Made by a program: the position numbers and the translations under genes. The notes below the pieces were generated by a model. That model was not told the DNA's origin. It saw only the letters and a list, made by a program, of their open reading frames with translations, and did no database searches. Positions 1-10,367 of a DNA stretch of 64,000 nt are shown here, piece after piece. This stretch comes from Marinobacter sp. 1-4A (GTDB lineage: Bacteria > Pseudomonadota > Gammaproteobacteria > Pseudomonadales > Oleiphilaceae). Every line of letters begins with the position of its first letter. The first letter of the stretch is position 1. Location of the stretch: assembly GCF_016597725.1 (NCBI RefSeq), contig NZ_VCGY01000002.1, positions 186,001 to 250,000 on the forward strand, read 5' to 3'.

Positions 1-847
1 CCACCTCAACCGGCTCACCGGTATCCAGCGTGTTAATCGGCAGGCTGACCAAAACCGGATGCAGCTCACCACGGATGGCTCCGGCTTGGGCAATTTCAAC
101 AACAGACCCGGTCACCGGCGCTGCACTGCGATTCTGCACAGACCAAACAGGCAACTCCTGATCGAGTGACACATGGGCCAACAGATAGGCAGGCACCCGC
201 ACTTCTACTTCCGCCCCCTCGGGTGAGGACAAGCGCATAACCGGCTGACCCGCTGCCACAAACTCATCCCGCTGTACCAACAGCGCTTCAACACGCCCCG
301 CAAACGGTGCTCGCAAGGTGCTTTCCTGCAACAGTTGCGTGGCTTCAGCCAGTGCTGCCTGAGCAGTGGCTACGCTGGCTTTTAGGGAGTCCCGGCGGGC
401 AGCAATTTGTTCAAGGTTCTGCTCGGAAACCACACCGCGTTCATGCAAACGGCTGGAGCGCTCCCATTCACGCTTGGCCTGATCGTAACGGGTGTTCAAC
501 TCATCCAATTTCGCTTGCGCCGAATCGCGCGCTGGCTCCAGCGCAGGGTTGTAAGCCCGGGCCAGCACATCACCCGCCGCAACCGTTTGGCCCAATTCCA
601 CTGCACGCTCTTTCAGGGTACCGCTAACCTGAAACGTCAGTGTTGCTCGCTGGGTTGAGCGTACAATGCCTGAAAAACGCAGGGTTATTTCCTGAGCCTC
701 GCCCCCGGTAACCTCTGAAACACGCACCGATACAACATGCTTACCAGATGACTCAGACGGCATATCATCAGCTTTGCAACCGGAGAGAAGTAATAAGCCA
801 CAGGCTGCGAGAAAAATAAGGACAACAGGGGTGCGAAATAGGGTCAT
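1..847 (-). CDS. RND efflux periplasmic adaptor (membrane fusion) lipoprotein, partial
   Basis: This reading frame runs off the left edge, so only about the first 282 residues are present. The protein begins with a lipoprotein signal (hydrophobic stretch ending LLLSGCKA, with Cys as the acylation site). It then has the usual adaptor order: a first beta-barrel strand, a lipoyl half (TLTFQVSGTLKERAVELGQ), a coiled-coil hairpin around residues 100-160 and the second lipoyl half (ESTLRAPFAGRVEALLV). Such proteins link an inner-membrane RND pump to an outer-membrane channel. The pump gene should lie beyond the left edge. It is divergent from a TetR gene, with a shared palindromic operator between them, so it is probably repressed by that regulator. 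The substrate cannot be told. Confidence 0.85.
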   Translation of the reverse strand, partial: MTLFRTPVVLIFLAACGLLLLSGCKADDMPSESSGKHVVSVRVSEVTGGEAQEITLRFSGIVRSTQRATLTFQVSGTLKERAVELGQTVAAGDVLARAYNPALEPARDSAQAKLDELNTRYDQAKREWERSSRLHERGVVSEQNLEQIAARRDSLKASVATAQAALAEATQLLQESTLRAPFAGRVEALLVQRDEFVAAGQPVMRLSSPEGAEVEVRVPAYLLAHVSLDQELPVWSVQNRSAAPVTGSVVEIAQAGAIRGELHPVLVSLPINTLDTGEPVEV

Positions 848-917
848 AAGGTATCCTTTCGTCCGTGCTCAAGTTGGTGTCGATACCGCTTCCTGCGGAA
901 ATCCGGTTTCTGGTTGC

Positions 918-946
918 GACATAATGTCATTCTTTGACATTATGTC
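918..946. promoter_or_regulatory. TetR-type operator, two tandem palindromes
   Basis: Two copies of the 11-bp palindrome GACATnATGTC lie at 918-928 and 936-946, 18 bp centre to centre. Together they form a perfect 12-bp inverted repeat (918-929 with 935-946) around a 5-bp spacer. It sits in the divergent promoter between the efflux adaptor gene and the TetR gene, the classical place for a repressor that controls both. The symmetry is seen directly; binding by the adjacent TetR protein is inferred. Confidence 0.75.
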
Positions 947-1028
947 AATAATCAGCTTTCATCCGTTAAACGCATTGCCATTTCAACTGGGCCATTTGGC
1001 CTGTAGAAGACTCCAACGAGAGAACCGA

Positions 1029-1670
1029 ATGACTGAACAGCTTAAGACACGCCGGGAACGGGAGAAGCAAGCCCGTTATGACACTATTCTGGATGCCGCA
1101 GAGCGGGTCTTTTCGGAGAAGGGGTATGAGCGCACATCTATGGACGATATTGCGCGCACGGCAAGCCTAAGCCGGGCATTGTTGTATGTGTACTTCAAGG
1201 ACAAGGCCGCCATTCAGCGCGGGATTATGTTGCGGGCGGGGCACAGCCTGTCTGACCGTTTCCGAAAAGCTAGGCAAACGGCTGATACGGGGCTGGAACA
1301 GATCCGAGCTATGGGAGAGTCTTACTACCGCTTTTATTTGGAAGAGCCGGATTACTTCTCAGCGCTTACCAAAGCCTCAACCGCCATGGCTGAGGCCGAC
1401 GAAGCTCAGGCAGAGGAAATGCTTTGCTCTAAATCTGAACTGATGGGATTGATGACAGAGGCCATCGAACTGGGCCTGAAAGACGGAACCATGAACCGCC
1501 AGCGCATTCATAGCCCTGAACAAACCGCTCTCTATCTAAGGGGCGCTTTGCACGGTGCTATTTTGCTGTGCCAGTCGGAGGCCAACGAGAGCAACGGCAA
1601 CTTTCCTGCCGAGAGCCTTATCCGGCACACCATGGACATGCTGACCTCTTCCATAGCCGCCTCCTCGTGA
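1029..1670 (+). CDS. TetR/AcrR family transcriptional repressor
   Basis: A 213-residue TetR-family protein. The N-terminal helix-turn-helix is clear (residues about 12-58: ILDAAERVFSEKGYERTSMD, then a recognition helix ending LLYVYFKDKAA). The C-terminal ligand/dimer domain is generic. I chose the ATG at 1029 (MTEQLKTRRERE) because it gives the normal family length and N-terminus. The frame is open further upstream, but earlier starts would include the operator and promoter. It is divergent from the efflux adaptor gene and converges with astB, whose stop is only 15 bp away. It most likely represses the efflux operon and itself. Confidence 0.85.
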   Translation: MTEQLKTRREREKQARYDTILDAAERVFSEKGYERTSMDDIARTASLSRALLYVYFKDKAAIQRGIMLRAGHSLSDRFRKARQTADTGLEQIRAMGESYYRFYLEEPDYFSALTKASTAMAEADEAQAEEMLCSKSELMGLMTEAIELGLKDGTMNRQRIHSPEQTALYLRGALHGAILLCQSEANESNGNFPAESLIRHTMDMLTSSIAASS

Positions 1671-1685
1671 GACCTTGAAGCGCGG

Positions 1686-3026
1686 CTACATCTGGAAGTC
1701 GTAGATAGACCCCAACCCCAGAATTCCGGTTAATTCATCCAGTGCTTTGCGCACCTCATCCAGCAACATAGGGTCGGCCAGATCTCCACGGGTAAGCTCG
1801 CTGCGGTAGTGAGTTTCGACCCAAGTAGTCAAGCGCTCGTACAGCGCATCGGTCAGAAGCACCCCACGATGCATCGCTTGAAGTTCGTCATCATTCAGAA
1901 CCACACGCAAACGCAGGCAGGCGGGGCCGCCGCCATTGCGCATGGACTGTTTCACATCAAACACTTCCACCGCCGTTATAGGGCCGCCAGCATCCAGCAA
2001 TTTATCCAAATACTTGCTAACAGATGCAACTTCCCGACACTCGCCCGGCACAGCCAATAGCATGCCATCTGGTGTATTCAGCAATTGACTGTTGAACAGG
2101 TATGAGGCCACCGCATCCTCAAGGGGTACGTCCGCATTACTAACACGAACAGCCTCAAGTTCAGCGCCTGTAAGTCGAGCACGGATATCTGCCAGCACCT
2201 GCTCTTCATTAAGAAAAGCCATGCTGTGATAAAACAGAGTGTTGCCATTGCCCACCGCGATAACATCGTTGTGGAATACACCGGCATCTATGGCCGCCGG
2301 GTTCTGCTGGGCAAACACCAAATTGCTATCTTTCAAACCGTGCAGCCGGGCAATGGCCTGCGAGGCTTCGAGGGTTTGTCGAGCCGGGTATTTTTGCGGC
2401 GCAGGCGCCTGCTCGTTGAAAGCCACCTGACCATACACGAATAACTCTACTCCCGGCTCACCGTAGTGGCCACAAAGCCGAGTATGGTTGGCTGCGCCTT
2501 CATCGCCAAAATGGCTGACCGAAGGCAGCGCGGGGTGATGGGCGAAATACCCTTCATCCGCAAAGATAGACTTCAGAGTGCGTCCGGTCACGGTATGTTC
2601 GATGGAGCGATGAAACTTGGCGCTCAGGTTCGCTGGCGTGAAATGCACTCGGTGGTCACCGGTATCAGCACTCGGCGACACAGTGGCAGCATTCGCCGTC
2701 CACATGGAAGAAGCTGAAGACACCGCGGCCAGAATCGACGGACTAGTAGTTGCGACTTGCTCCAGAACCTGTGCATCTGTACCGCTAAAACCAAGTGCTT
2801 TGAGGGACGGAATATGAGGCCGCTCATGGGGTGGAAGAATACCCTGAACATAACCACGGTCCGCCAAACGCTTCATTTTTGCTAGCCCTTGGAGAGCAGC
2901 CTCGCGAGGGTTGGATACCGCATTTACATTCGTTTTTGATGCCACATTGCCCCAGGACAGACCTGCGTAATTGTGGGTTGGGCCAACCAGACCATCAAAA
3001 TTTGCTTCTACCGCATGCTTAACCAT
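1686..3026 (-). CDS. astB: N-succinylarginine dihydrolase
   Basis: AstB hydrolyses N2-succinylarginine to N2-succinylornithine, CO2 and ammonia, the second step of arginine catabolism by the AST pathway. The 446-residue length is normal. The start [18 protein letters not shown] is typical, and the C-terminal [11 protein letters not shown] carries the expected catalytic cysteine of this amidinotransferase-fold enzyme. It is the last gene of the minus-strand operon aruC-aruF-aruG-astD-astB, 52 bp after astD. The usual next gene, astE, is absent: a convergent TetR gene follows instead. Confidence 0.95.
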   Translation of the reverse strand: MVKHAVEANFDGLVGPTHNYAGLSWGNVASKTNVNAVSNPREAALQGLAKMKRLADRGYVQGILPPHERPHIPSLKALGFSGTDAQVLEQVATTSPSILAAVSSASSMWTANAATVSPSADTGDHRVHFTPANLSAKFHRSIEHTVTGRTLKSIFADEGYFAHHPALPSVSHFGDEGAANHTRLCGHYGEPGVELFVYGQVAFNEQAPAPQKYPARQTLEASQAIARLHGLKDSNLVFAQQNPAAIDAGVFHNDVIAVGNGNTLFYHSMAFLNEEQVLADIRARLTGAELEAVRVSNADVPLEDAVASYLFNSQLLNTPDGMLLAVPGECREVASVSKYLDKLLDAGGPITAVEVFDVKQSMRNGGGPACLRLRVVLNDDELQAMHRGVLLTDALYERLTTWVETHYRSELTRGDLADPMLLDEVRKALDELTGILGLGSIYDFQM

Positions 3027-3078
3027 GGTTTAGAGTTCCGTCCATCCGGATGCAGAAAATAAGGCTCAAAACTGATTT

Positions 3079-4593
<1,515 letters not shown>

Positions 4594-5658
4594 TCAGCCC
4601 AATGCGTGTACTGCTGCCTTTGTTTTTTCTTTCAGAGGCGCCAAGCGAACCGGATCGCCCGACTCAATCTGCAACGCTTCCGCGACAGCGGGGGGTAAGC
4701 TGACGGCGTCGGTACTGATGCAGCTGGCTGGCACCGTGGTTACCCGGAAATTACGGAACGAACGATTGGAAACCATTACTCGCTCTGAGGCCGGAACGTC
4801 AAGGTTGATGGGCTTTTTGGCGATCATGGCATGGCGATTAATACTGTCGCGCACCGTGCGAATGGTGTTAACAAACGCCTCGACCACCGGTCCCCCGTCA
4901 AAAATATCCACCATGCCATTAAAGTTGAACCCCTCGGCCTGCAACATCTTGAGCGCCGGGGCCGTGTTGCCGTGAACGCGGCCAATCACCGCACGCGCCG
5001 AATCCGGCAGCATGGGCAAATAGATGGGATACTTAGGCATCAACTCTGCAATAAAGGATTTATTACCAAGGCCTGACAGCATATCCGCTTGGGTAAATTC
5101 CATATCAAAAAACTTGCTGCCCAGCGCATCCCATAGCGGGCTCAGGCCCTGCTCATCAGACACGCCACGCATTTCTGCGAATACTTTTTCAGAGAAGTGT
5201 TTACGAAACTCGTCCAGATACATAAAGCGGCAACGTGATAGCAACAGCCCGTTACCACCACCATGATAGTCATCAGAAAGCAGCAACGAGCATATCTCGC
5301 TGGTATCTGTCATATCGTTTGAGAGGTGGAGCGTTGGTGTGCGCACATGAACGCCCAGTTCTTTGGAGGCATTTACGGTAACGCTGAGCCTGTAGTTATA
5401 AAACACCTCATCCAAACCTACCCGTGCCTGAATGCCGCTGATACCAACAGCCTTGCCTGCTTCGGTGTCTTCCAGCGCAAACAAATACAAGCCCGCCTCT
5501 GGCGCACAACGTTGATTGAACGTTTGCTGAGCGTGAGCGATCTTGCGCTGCAAAAGGCCCCGATCTGCGGGCAGTGTCGTCAATCCCTTACCGGCCTTTT
5601 GGGCCATAGCGTAGAGATCTTCAAGGTCGGTTTCCTGTAACGGGCGAATGACTAGCAT
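4594..5658 (-). CDS. aruG: Arginine N-succinyltransferase, beta-type subunit
   Basis: One of two AstA-family proteins here; it transfers succinyl from succinyl-CoA to the arginine alpha-amino group, the first AST step. The N-terminus MLVIRPLQETDLEDLYAMAQ and the internal HGGGNGLLLSRCRF segment are typical. It has 354 residues. I use the ATG at 5658, which overlaps the aruF stop by 7 bp (ATGCTAG), a sign of translational coupling. The frame is open further upstream within aruF. In Pseudomonas the AruF and AruG subunits form a heteromeric enzyme; which of the two here is alpha or beta follows gene order only. Confidence 0.88.
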   Translation of the reverse strand: MLVIRPLQETDLEDLYAMAQKAGKGLTTLPADRGLLQRKIAHAQQTFNQRCAPEAGLYLFALEDTEAGKAVGISGIQARVGLDEVFYNYRLSVTVNASKELGVHVRTPTLHLSNDMTDTSEICSLLLSDDYHGGGNGLLLSRCRFMYLDEFRKHFSEKVFAEMRGVSDEQGLSPLWDALGSKFFDMEFTQADMLSGLGNKSFIAELMPKYPIYLPMLPDSARAVIGRVHGNTAPALKMLQAEGFNFNGMVDIFDGGPVVEAFVNTIRTVRDSINRHAMIAKKPINLDVPASERVMVSNRSFRNFRVTTVPASCISTDAVSLPPAVAEALQIESGDPVRLAPLKEKTKAAVHALG

Positions 5659-6704
5659 GGCGCTACCCTCACCTGATCGCCGGCGTTTTTTCCCAGCACC
5701 TCCCATACTTTCACAGGTACCTTGAGTGTTCCCTCAAGCGTGCCAGCCGCTTTGGCCAGAGTACAGCGGAATCCTGCGCCCTCTCCCGCAGCAATCAGGC
5801 ATAAATCACCACCGTCGCCACCGGCGGCCTCAACCTCACTCGCAACGGCACCGTGAAGCGCTTTAGACTGACTGATCACCAGTGTGTGCAATGCATCCGT
5901 GCGCGCCTCCAGAACCGGCCCACCATCAAAAATATCCAGATAGCAGCCCGCCTGAAATCCTTCGCGCTGAAGCAGTTCAAGGTTCGGTACAGTCAGTTCA
6001 TGAGGCTGCCCAAGGGCCGCTTGAGCCGGTTCAGAAAGCAGGGTGACATACACAGGGTTGGGCGGCATTAACTCGGCAATAAAGGTTTTGCTAAGCAGGC
6101 CGGAATGCTGATCAGCCGTATCAAAGTCCATGTTAAAAAAATGACGCCCCAAGCTGTCCCAGAAGGGTACGCTACCGTCGGCTAACTGAACGCCCTGAAT
6201 CTCCACCGCAACCCTATGGGTAAACCAGTCTCGGTGACCCGCCATGAACAGTATTCGCGCTCTGGATAAGAGCTCAAAGGCGTCTGTATTGCGTAACTCG
6301 GGCGTGATGGAAAACGAGCAAAGCAGAGTATGGTCGGTTAACCCATGGCTGGGGTAAAGAACGTCTACCCGGCTGGAGATGCCAAGTTCATGGGAGGCAT
6401 GGATAAGCGCATCGCGGCGGTAATTGTAAAACGGCTGGCCATTCCCCGCGCGCGCATCAATGCCGGCCGTACCATGAATTCTCCCCGTGGCTGTATCTTC
6501 CAGTACAAAAAGCATTCTTGGCGGTTGGCTGTCGCCAGAGGCCGTTCCGGCAAGAGACACCTGTGAGTGCTGTATTTTTTCCGCAAGAGCTTCCCGCTGT
6601 CTTGGCAGCGTGGAAGAAAGGCGGGCAGTCTCGGAATCGACCGTACCCGCAATCTCAAGTACCTGATTCACATCACTCGGCAAGGCCGGACGTACCAGCC
6701 ACAT
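5652..6704 (-). CDS. aruF: Arginine N-succinyltransferase, alpha-type subunit
   Basis: The second AstA paralogue, 350 residues, starting MWLVRPALPSDVNQVLEIAG. It shares with aruG the FYNYRRDALIHASHELG-like block (Y-N-Y-R, then H-x-S-x-E-L-G) and the C-terminal FDGGPVLEA block. It probably forms a heteromer with AruG and catalyses succinylation of arginine. A strong AGGAG lies inside the end of astC just before its ATG, and only 8 bp separate the genes, so it is read from the same transcript. Confidence 0.88.
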   Translation of the reverse strand: MWLVRPALPSDVNQVLEIAGTVDSETARLSSTLPRQREALAEKIQHSQVSLAGTASGDSQPPRMLFVLEDTATGRIHGTAGIDARAGNGQPFYNYRRDALIHASHELGISSRVDVLYPSHGLTDHTLLCSFSITPELRNTDAFELLSRARILFMAGHRDWFTHRVAVEIQGVQLADGSVPFWDSLGRHFFNMDFDTADQHSGLLSKTFIAELMPPNPVYVTLLSEPAQAALGQPHELTVPNLELLQREGFQAGCYLDIFDGGPVLEARTDALHTLVISQSKALHGAVASEVEAAGGDGGDLCLIAAGEGAGFRCTLAKAAGTLEGTLKVPVKVWEVLGKNAGDQVRVAPC

Positions 6705-6712
6705 AAAAGCTC

Positions 6713-7927
6713 CTAAGCAGTCAGTTTTTTAACGGCAGCTTCAAAGCGCTCCAGCGCCTCATCGATATCCGTATCCGGAATGATCAGCGAAGGTGCCAAC
6801 CGAATCACATCGGCACCTGCAATCAACACCATCACACCTTCATCCAAGCCAGCGTTCAGGAACTCCTTCGCTTTACCTTTCCATTTTTCGGTCAGTACGC
6901 ACCCCAATAAAAGCCCTTCACCGCGAACTTCACTAAAGATCTCATAACGCTTGCCAATATCCATCATGCCTTTACGCAGGTGATCAGAACGGGCTTTCAC
7001 ACCTTTAAGAATTTCTGGCTGGCTCACGGTATCGATAACCTTCTGAGCAACGGCACAGGCCAGCGCGTTGCCACCATAGGTGCTGCCGTGGGTACCAATA
7101 CCGAGACTCGCGGCAACCTTTGCCGTGGTCAACATGGCTGCTACCGGAAAGCCGCCACCCAAACCTTTCGCACTGGTAAGAATGTCGGGCACTACGCCGT
7201 ACATCTGGTAGGCATAGAGATGGCCTGTGCGGCCTACGCCCGATTGAACCTCATCAAAAATCAACAAAGCGTCGTTGTCATCACAGAGCTTACGCAGACC
7301 CTCAAGAAATTCCGGGGTTCCGGGTACAACGCCGCTCTCACCTTGAATGGGCTCAACAACCACAGCACAGGTCTTGGCTTTGGATATCAACTTCTTAACC
7401 GATTCCAAGTCGTTGAAGTCTGCATGGTGGATGCCACCCGGGGCTGGCTCAAAGCCTTCAAGGTATTTTGCTTGGCCACCAACGCTTACGGTGAATAGCG
7501 TGCGCCCATGGAAGGCGTTTTTGAAAGAGATGATCTCATGCTTCTCTGGCCCGGTGTGCTCCCAGCCATAACGCCGCGCGAGCTTGAAAGCGGCTTCGTT
7601 AGCTTCACCTCCGGAGTTGGCAAAAAACACCCGCTCAGCGAACGTAAGGTCGCAAAGGGTTTTGGCCAAGCGCAGAGCTGGCTCGTTGGTCATGACATTG
7701 GAGAGGTGCCAGATTTTTTCTGCCTGCTCTTGCAAGGCCCCTACCAAACCAGGATGCGAATGCCCCAGACAATTCACCGCAATGCCACCCTGAAGATCTA
7801 TAAACTCGCGGTCGTCTTGATCCCATATACGGGAACCCTCGCCTCGCACCGGAATAATGGCACCGGGAGAATAGTTGGGCACCATGACTTCATCAAACAG
7901 TTCGCGACTCACAGGTTCTTTGTGCAT
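6713..7927 (-). CDS. astC: Succinylornithine/acetylornithine aminotransferase
   Basis: A PLP-dependent class III aminotransferase of 404 residues, called aruC in Pseudomonas. It moves the delta-amino group of N-succinylornithine to 2-oxoglutarate (AST step three). It may also serve as ArgD, because the family uses both acetyl- and succinylornithine. Visible motifs are the cofactor-binding [17 protein letters not shown], the Asp in [15 protein letters not shown] and the Schiff-base lysine in [11 protein letters not shown]. It is the first gene of the AST operon. The 100-bp leader (7928-8026) should contain the operon promoter, but I could not identify a convincing one there. Confidence 0.92.
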   Translation of the reverse strand: MHKEPVSRELFDEVMVPNYSPGAIIPVRGEGSRIWDQDDREFIDLQGGIAVNCLGHSHPGLVGALQEQAEKIWHLSNVMTNEPALRLAKTLCDLTFAERVFFANSGGEANEAAFKLARRYGWEHTGPEKHEIISFKNAFHGRTLFTVSVGGQAKYLEGFEPAPGGIHHADFNDLESVKKLISKAKTCAVVVEPIQGESGVVPGTPEFLEGLRKLCDDNDALLIFDEVQSGVGRTGHLYAYQMYGVVPDILTSAKGLGGGFPVAAMLTTAKVAASLGIGTHGSTYGGNALACAVAQKVIDTVSQPEILKGVKARSDHLRKGMMDIGKRYEIFSEVRGEGLLLGCVLTEKWKGKAKEFLNAGLDEGVMVLIAGADVIRLAPSLIIPDTDIDEALERFEAAVKKLTA

Positions 7928-8026
7928 AGATCTCTCTCAGGAAAGCAGTTAAGCCTACAAAAATAGTAGAGTTGCCGCCGTAGGCAAGTACGTATGTGTG
8001 CGGACTAATAACCCATACTACGCCAC

Positions 8027-9490
8027 TCAGGGCATAAGCACATCCGGCTCACCCACTGCGGGCAGCTCTAACACGGAATGCTCCTGATGGCTCCCGCCTC
8101 TATGCGAAGCCATCAGCGCCTTTATCAACAGCTTGTAGGAGTCTAGATCGAAGGTGACAGACTGGCCACGCAGAGACAAATCCTGAAGCTCCTGCTCATC
8201 GTGCAAGGTGGCGACGTGCATCCAATTGTAGATCACCAGAATATCCGGCCGCACCCAGTCTGCACGCCGTTCCACAATTGCAACCGGCCCCTTCCACGGC
8301 CAAGTTCGCAAGCGCAGTTCGTGGAATGCAATCTGCACTCGAAGATTGTAACGGGCAACATCTTCAGTACCCTCACAAGCACCTTTGCAGCGCCCCAGAG
8401 CACGCTGAAAACAAGGACCGCCGTGCGCTGGCTCAAGACCTAGCAGTTGGTTGCAAAGCTCGTTCTTAGCCGCAATACCACTCAGCGCTCGCTCTGCATC
8501 ACGCTTGCTACGAAACAACCCGTAATAGCTGGCAAGCCGGTGCGGCTCTATCTCCCTCACGAGTCGTGCCTGCAAATAGCCAGACTCGTTTGGGGCAAGC
8601 TCAATACTCACTAAATTTTTGGCCGCTCGGGAGCGACGATTAAAAAGAGGGTTCAGAGTTTTGATCTGACGAAGCTCCAGCAACAAAGCCCCAAGTTCGC
8701 CAGCGGTTTCTGTGCACTCCACGCGGCGCAGGCTTTCAGAAATACGCACCCCTTTGCTGGTGTTATGGTCTCCCGAAAAATGCGACGCTACGCGCTGGGC
8801 AATATTGGTGCTTTTCCCCACATACAACAGCGCATCGTTCTCGCCATAAAACCGGTACACTCCGGGCCCTCTCGGCAAATCCTTCAAGGTATCCAGCGGC
8901 AGGTGAGATGGAATGCTCGGCCGCTGTAAAAGTGCACCGACCGCTCCTTCTAACGCTTCATTACCTTTGTCTGCCAAAGCATGAGTAAAAAACTCAAGCA
9001 TGGCGGATACATCTCCCATAGCCCGGTGACGCTGCACCTGTTTCAACCCATGGCGTTCAATCAGTGCATCCATATTATGCCTGCGAAACTCAGGGTACAG
9101 CCGCCGAGAGAGCTTCACAGTGCACAATACCCGCGCAGAAAATAGTCGACCAAGCCTGCGGTATTCCGATTTGATAAATCCGTAATCAAAGCGCGCGTTA
9201 TGGGCCACGAATACCGTATCTCGTAGCTTTTCTTCAAGTTCATCGGCTATGGCTTCAAACGGTGGCGCATCCGACACCATTTCATTCGAAATGCCCGTTA
9301 ACTGCTCTATGAACGGCGAGATACGAGTGCCCGGGTTAAGAAGAGTTTGCCACTCCCCGACCACCTCGCCCGAACGCCAGAAACGAATTCCGATTTCGGT
9401 AATGCGATCGTGCGATGAGTTACCGCCCGTGGTCTCAATATCGAGAAAGGCAAATGTAGTGTGTTTTAAGTAGGTGTTTTCGGCCGTCAT
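8027..9490 (-). CDS. 3'-5' exonuclease fused to GIY-YIG nuclease domain (DnaQ/UvrC-like)
   Basis: A 487-residue two-domain nuclease. Residues about 10-180 are a DEDDh exonuclease of the DnaQ type: FLDIETTGG (Exo I), VAHNARFDYGF (Exo II) and HRAMGDV (Exo III His/Asp). Residues about 200-285 are a GIY-YIG domain of the UvrC/Cho type (GPGVYRFYGENDALLYVGKS, with Arg in NIAQRV). The rest resembles the linker part of Cho-like proteins. Such fusions are widespread and usually assigned to DNA repair, but the exact role is not known to me. The start is the ATG at 9490; an in-frame TTG exists at 9508. It follows the DUF2478 gene by about 60 bp. Confidence 0.85.
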   Translation of the reverse strand: MTAENTYLKHTTFAFLDIETTGGNSSHDRITEIGIRFWRSGEVVGEWQTLLNPGTRISPFIEQLTGISNEMVSDAPPFEAIADELEEKLRDTVFVAHNARFDYGFIKSEYRRLGRLFSARVLCTVKLSRRLYPEFRRHNMDALIERHGLKQVQRHRAMGDVSAMLEFFTHALADKGNEALEGAVGALLQRPSIPSHLPLDTLKDLPRGPGVYRFYGENDALLYVGKSTNIAQRVASHFSGDHNTSKGVRISESLRRVECTETAGELGALLLELRQIKTLNPLFNRRSRAAKNLVSIELAPNESGYLQARLVREIEPHRLASYYGLFRSKRDAERALSGIAAKNELCNQLLGLEPAHGGPCFQRALGRCKGACEGTEDVARYNLRVQIAFHELRLRTWPWKGPVAIVERRADWVRPDILVIYNWMHVATLHDEQELQDLSLRGQSVTFDLDSYKLLIKALMASHRGGSHQEHSVLELPAVGEPDVLMP

Positions 9491-9551
9491 GCTCTTGATT
9501 CGATCCAACTACGCACCCCGGAGCGTCTGCTCTAGGAAATTCTAAGGAGTT

Positions 9552-10070
9552 CTATACGCTCAAAAGCTCGTCGCACCACTGCAACACTTCGTCTTCTGAA
9601 AAGGGTAGGTCGACTGCATCCTCACCACCAAACTCGTGCCATTGCGCAAGGAACTTACGCTTCACCACCGTTAAAACCGGAATACCTGCATCCAGTAACT
9701 GAACAAATTCCGTGCGGAATCCTTTACCGGCAATTTCCTGCTGTCCAAATCGGTTCACAACCGCCAGCTTAGGTGGCCGCTCTACCAAAGCGCGCAGCAC
9801 GTTGGTGGCATCTGCCAGCCCGCGAGGATCGAGGCAACAGGATTGCGACTCCTTCCCTAGATTCTGCGCTATGGAATACTCCTTGCCAGTTTCCAGATCC
9901 TGAAGCGCCATAGGCTCTCGCCGCAAGCCCTGCTCATTCAATGCCATCGTCAGCCCGGCTGCTCTCTCACCGCGCTGATTCAGTGTTGCCGCTACCTTGT
10001 GCAGCAATTTGTCCACGGGCTGCTCATCGTTGTCATAAATAATAGCTGCGAGATTCAGTTCTTTACTCAT
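9552..10070 (-). CDS. DUF2478-family protein
   Basis: A 172-residue cytoplasmic protein resembling the DUF2478 family. It shows a hydrophobic first strand (LAAIIYDNDEQPVDKLLHKV), a central CLDPRGLADATNVLRALV and the characteristic VVNRFGQQEIAGKGFRTE. In other bacteria the family often sits near molybdenum or nucleotide-handling genes, and its biochemical role is unknown. The ATG at 10070 (MSKELNLAAII) is chosen because the upstream extension is basic, unstructured and runs into a repeat element. It lies upstream of the exonuclease/GIY-YIG gene on the same strand. Confidence 0.7.
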   Translation of the reverse strand: MSKELNLAAIIYDNDEQPVDKLLHKVAATLNQRGERAAGLTMALNEQGLRREPMALQDLETGKEYSIAQNLGKESQSCCLDPRGLADATNVLRALVERPPKLAVVNRFGQQEIAGKGFRTEFVQLLDAGIPVLTVVKRKFLAQWHEFGGEDAVDLPFSEDEVLQWCDELLSV

Positions 10071-10137
10071 CCGTTCGATACCTGAAAACCTGAGGTTGAA
10101 ACGCAGTAAAACACAGCGAAAACGGAGGGGCCAGAAC

Positions 10138-10325
10138 GCGAGAGGCGGGCAAGACGATTCAGGACTGTATAGGGCCAAAGATGGCCCGAAACAAGCGCAC
10201 ATGGGTGAGGCAAGCGTTTATGAAGCGAAGCTTCATGCGCAGCCGAACGCCTGCAATCTGCGATTGCTGGCCGGGCCCCACAGGGGGCTCGTAGCGTGTC
10301 CTGAATCGTCTTGCCCGCCTCTCGC
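10138..10325 (-). repeat. Hairpin repeat element copy 1 (conserved core, variable stem; enlarged loop)
   Basis: Perfect 28-bp inverted arms at 10138-10165 and 10298-10325 enclose 132 bp. Read on the minus strand, the core starts ACGCTACGAGC and ends with a GTGCGCTTGT block, a GGCC-TGGCC block and ACA. The same core occurs at 31302-31404 and 51952-52063, inside arms of different sequence. This copy carries about 78 extra bases after ACGCTACGAGC, including a small hairpin ATGAAGC/GCTTCAT. All arms share an outer GGCGGG. It lies just downstream of aceF and could act as its 3' end, but it has no T-tract. Confidence 0.75.
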
Positions 10326-10367
10326 CACCTCCCAAACATCAAAGACTGGGAGCGCGTTTAACGGCCA

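Noticed and set aside
10138..10325. Reading the 28-bp inverted arms as ends of an insertion sequence or MITE
   Set aside because: There is no transposase and no clear target duplication; moreover the arms differ between copies while the core is conserved, the reverse of a transposon with conserved ends.
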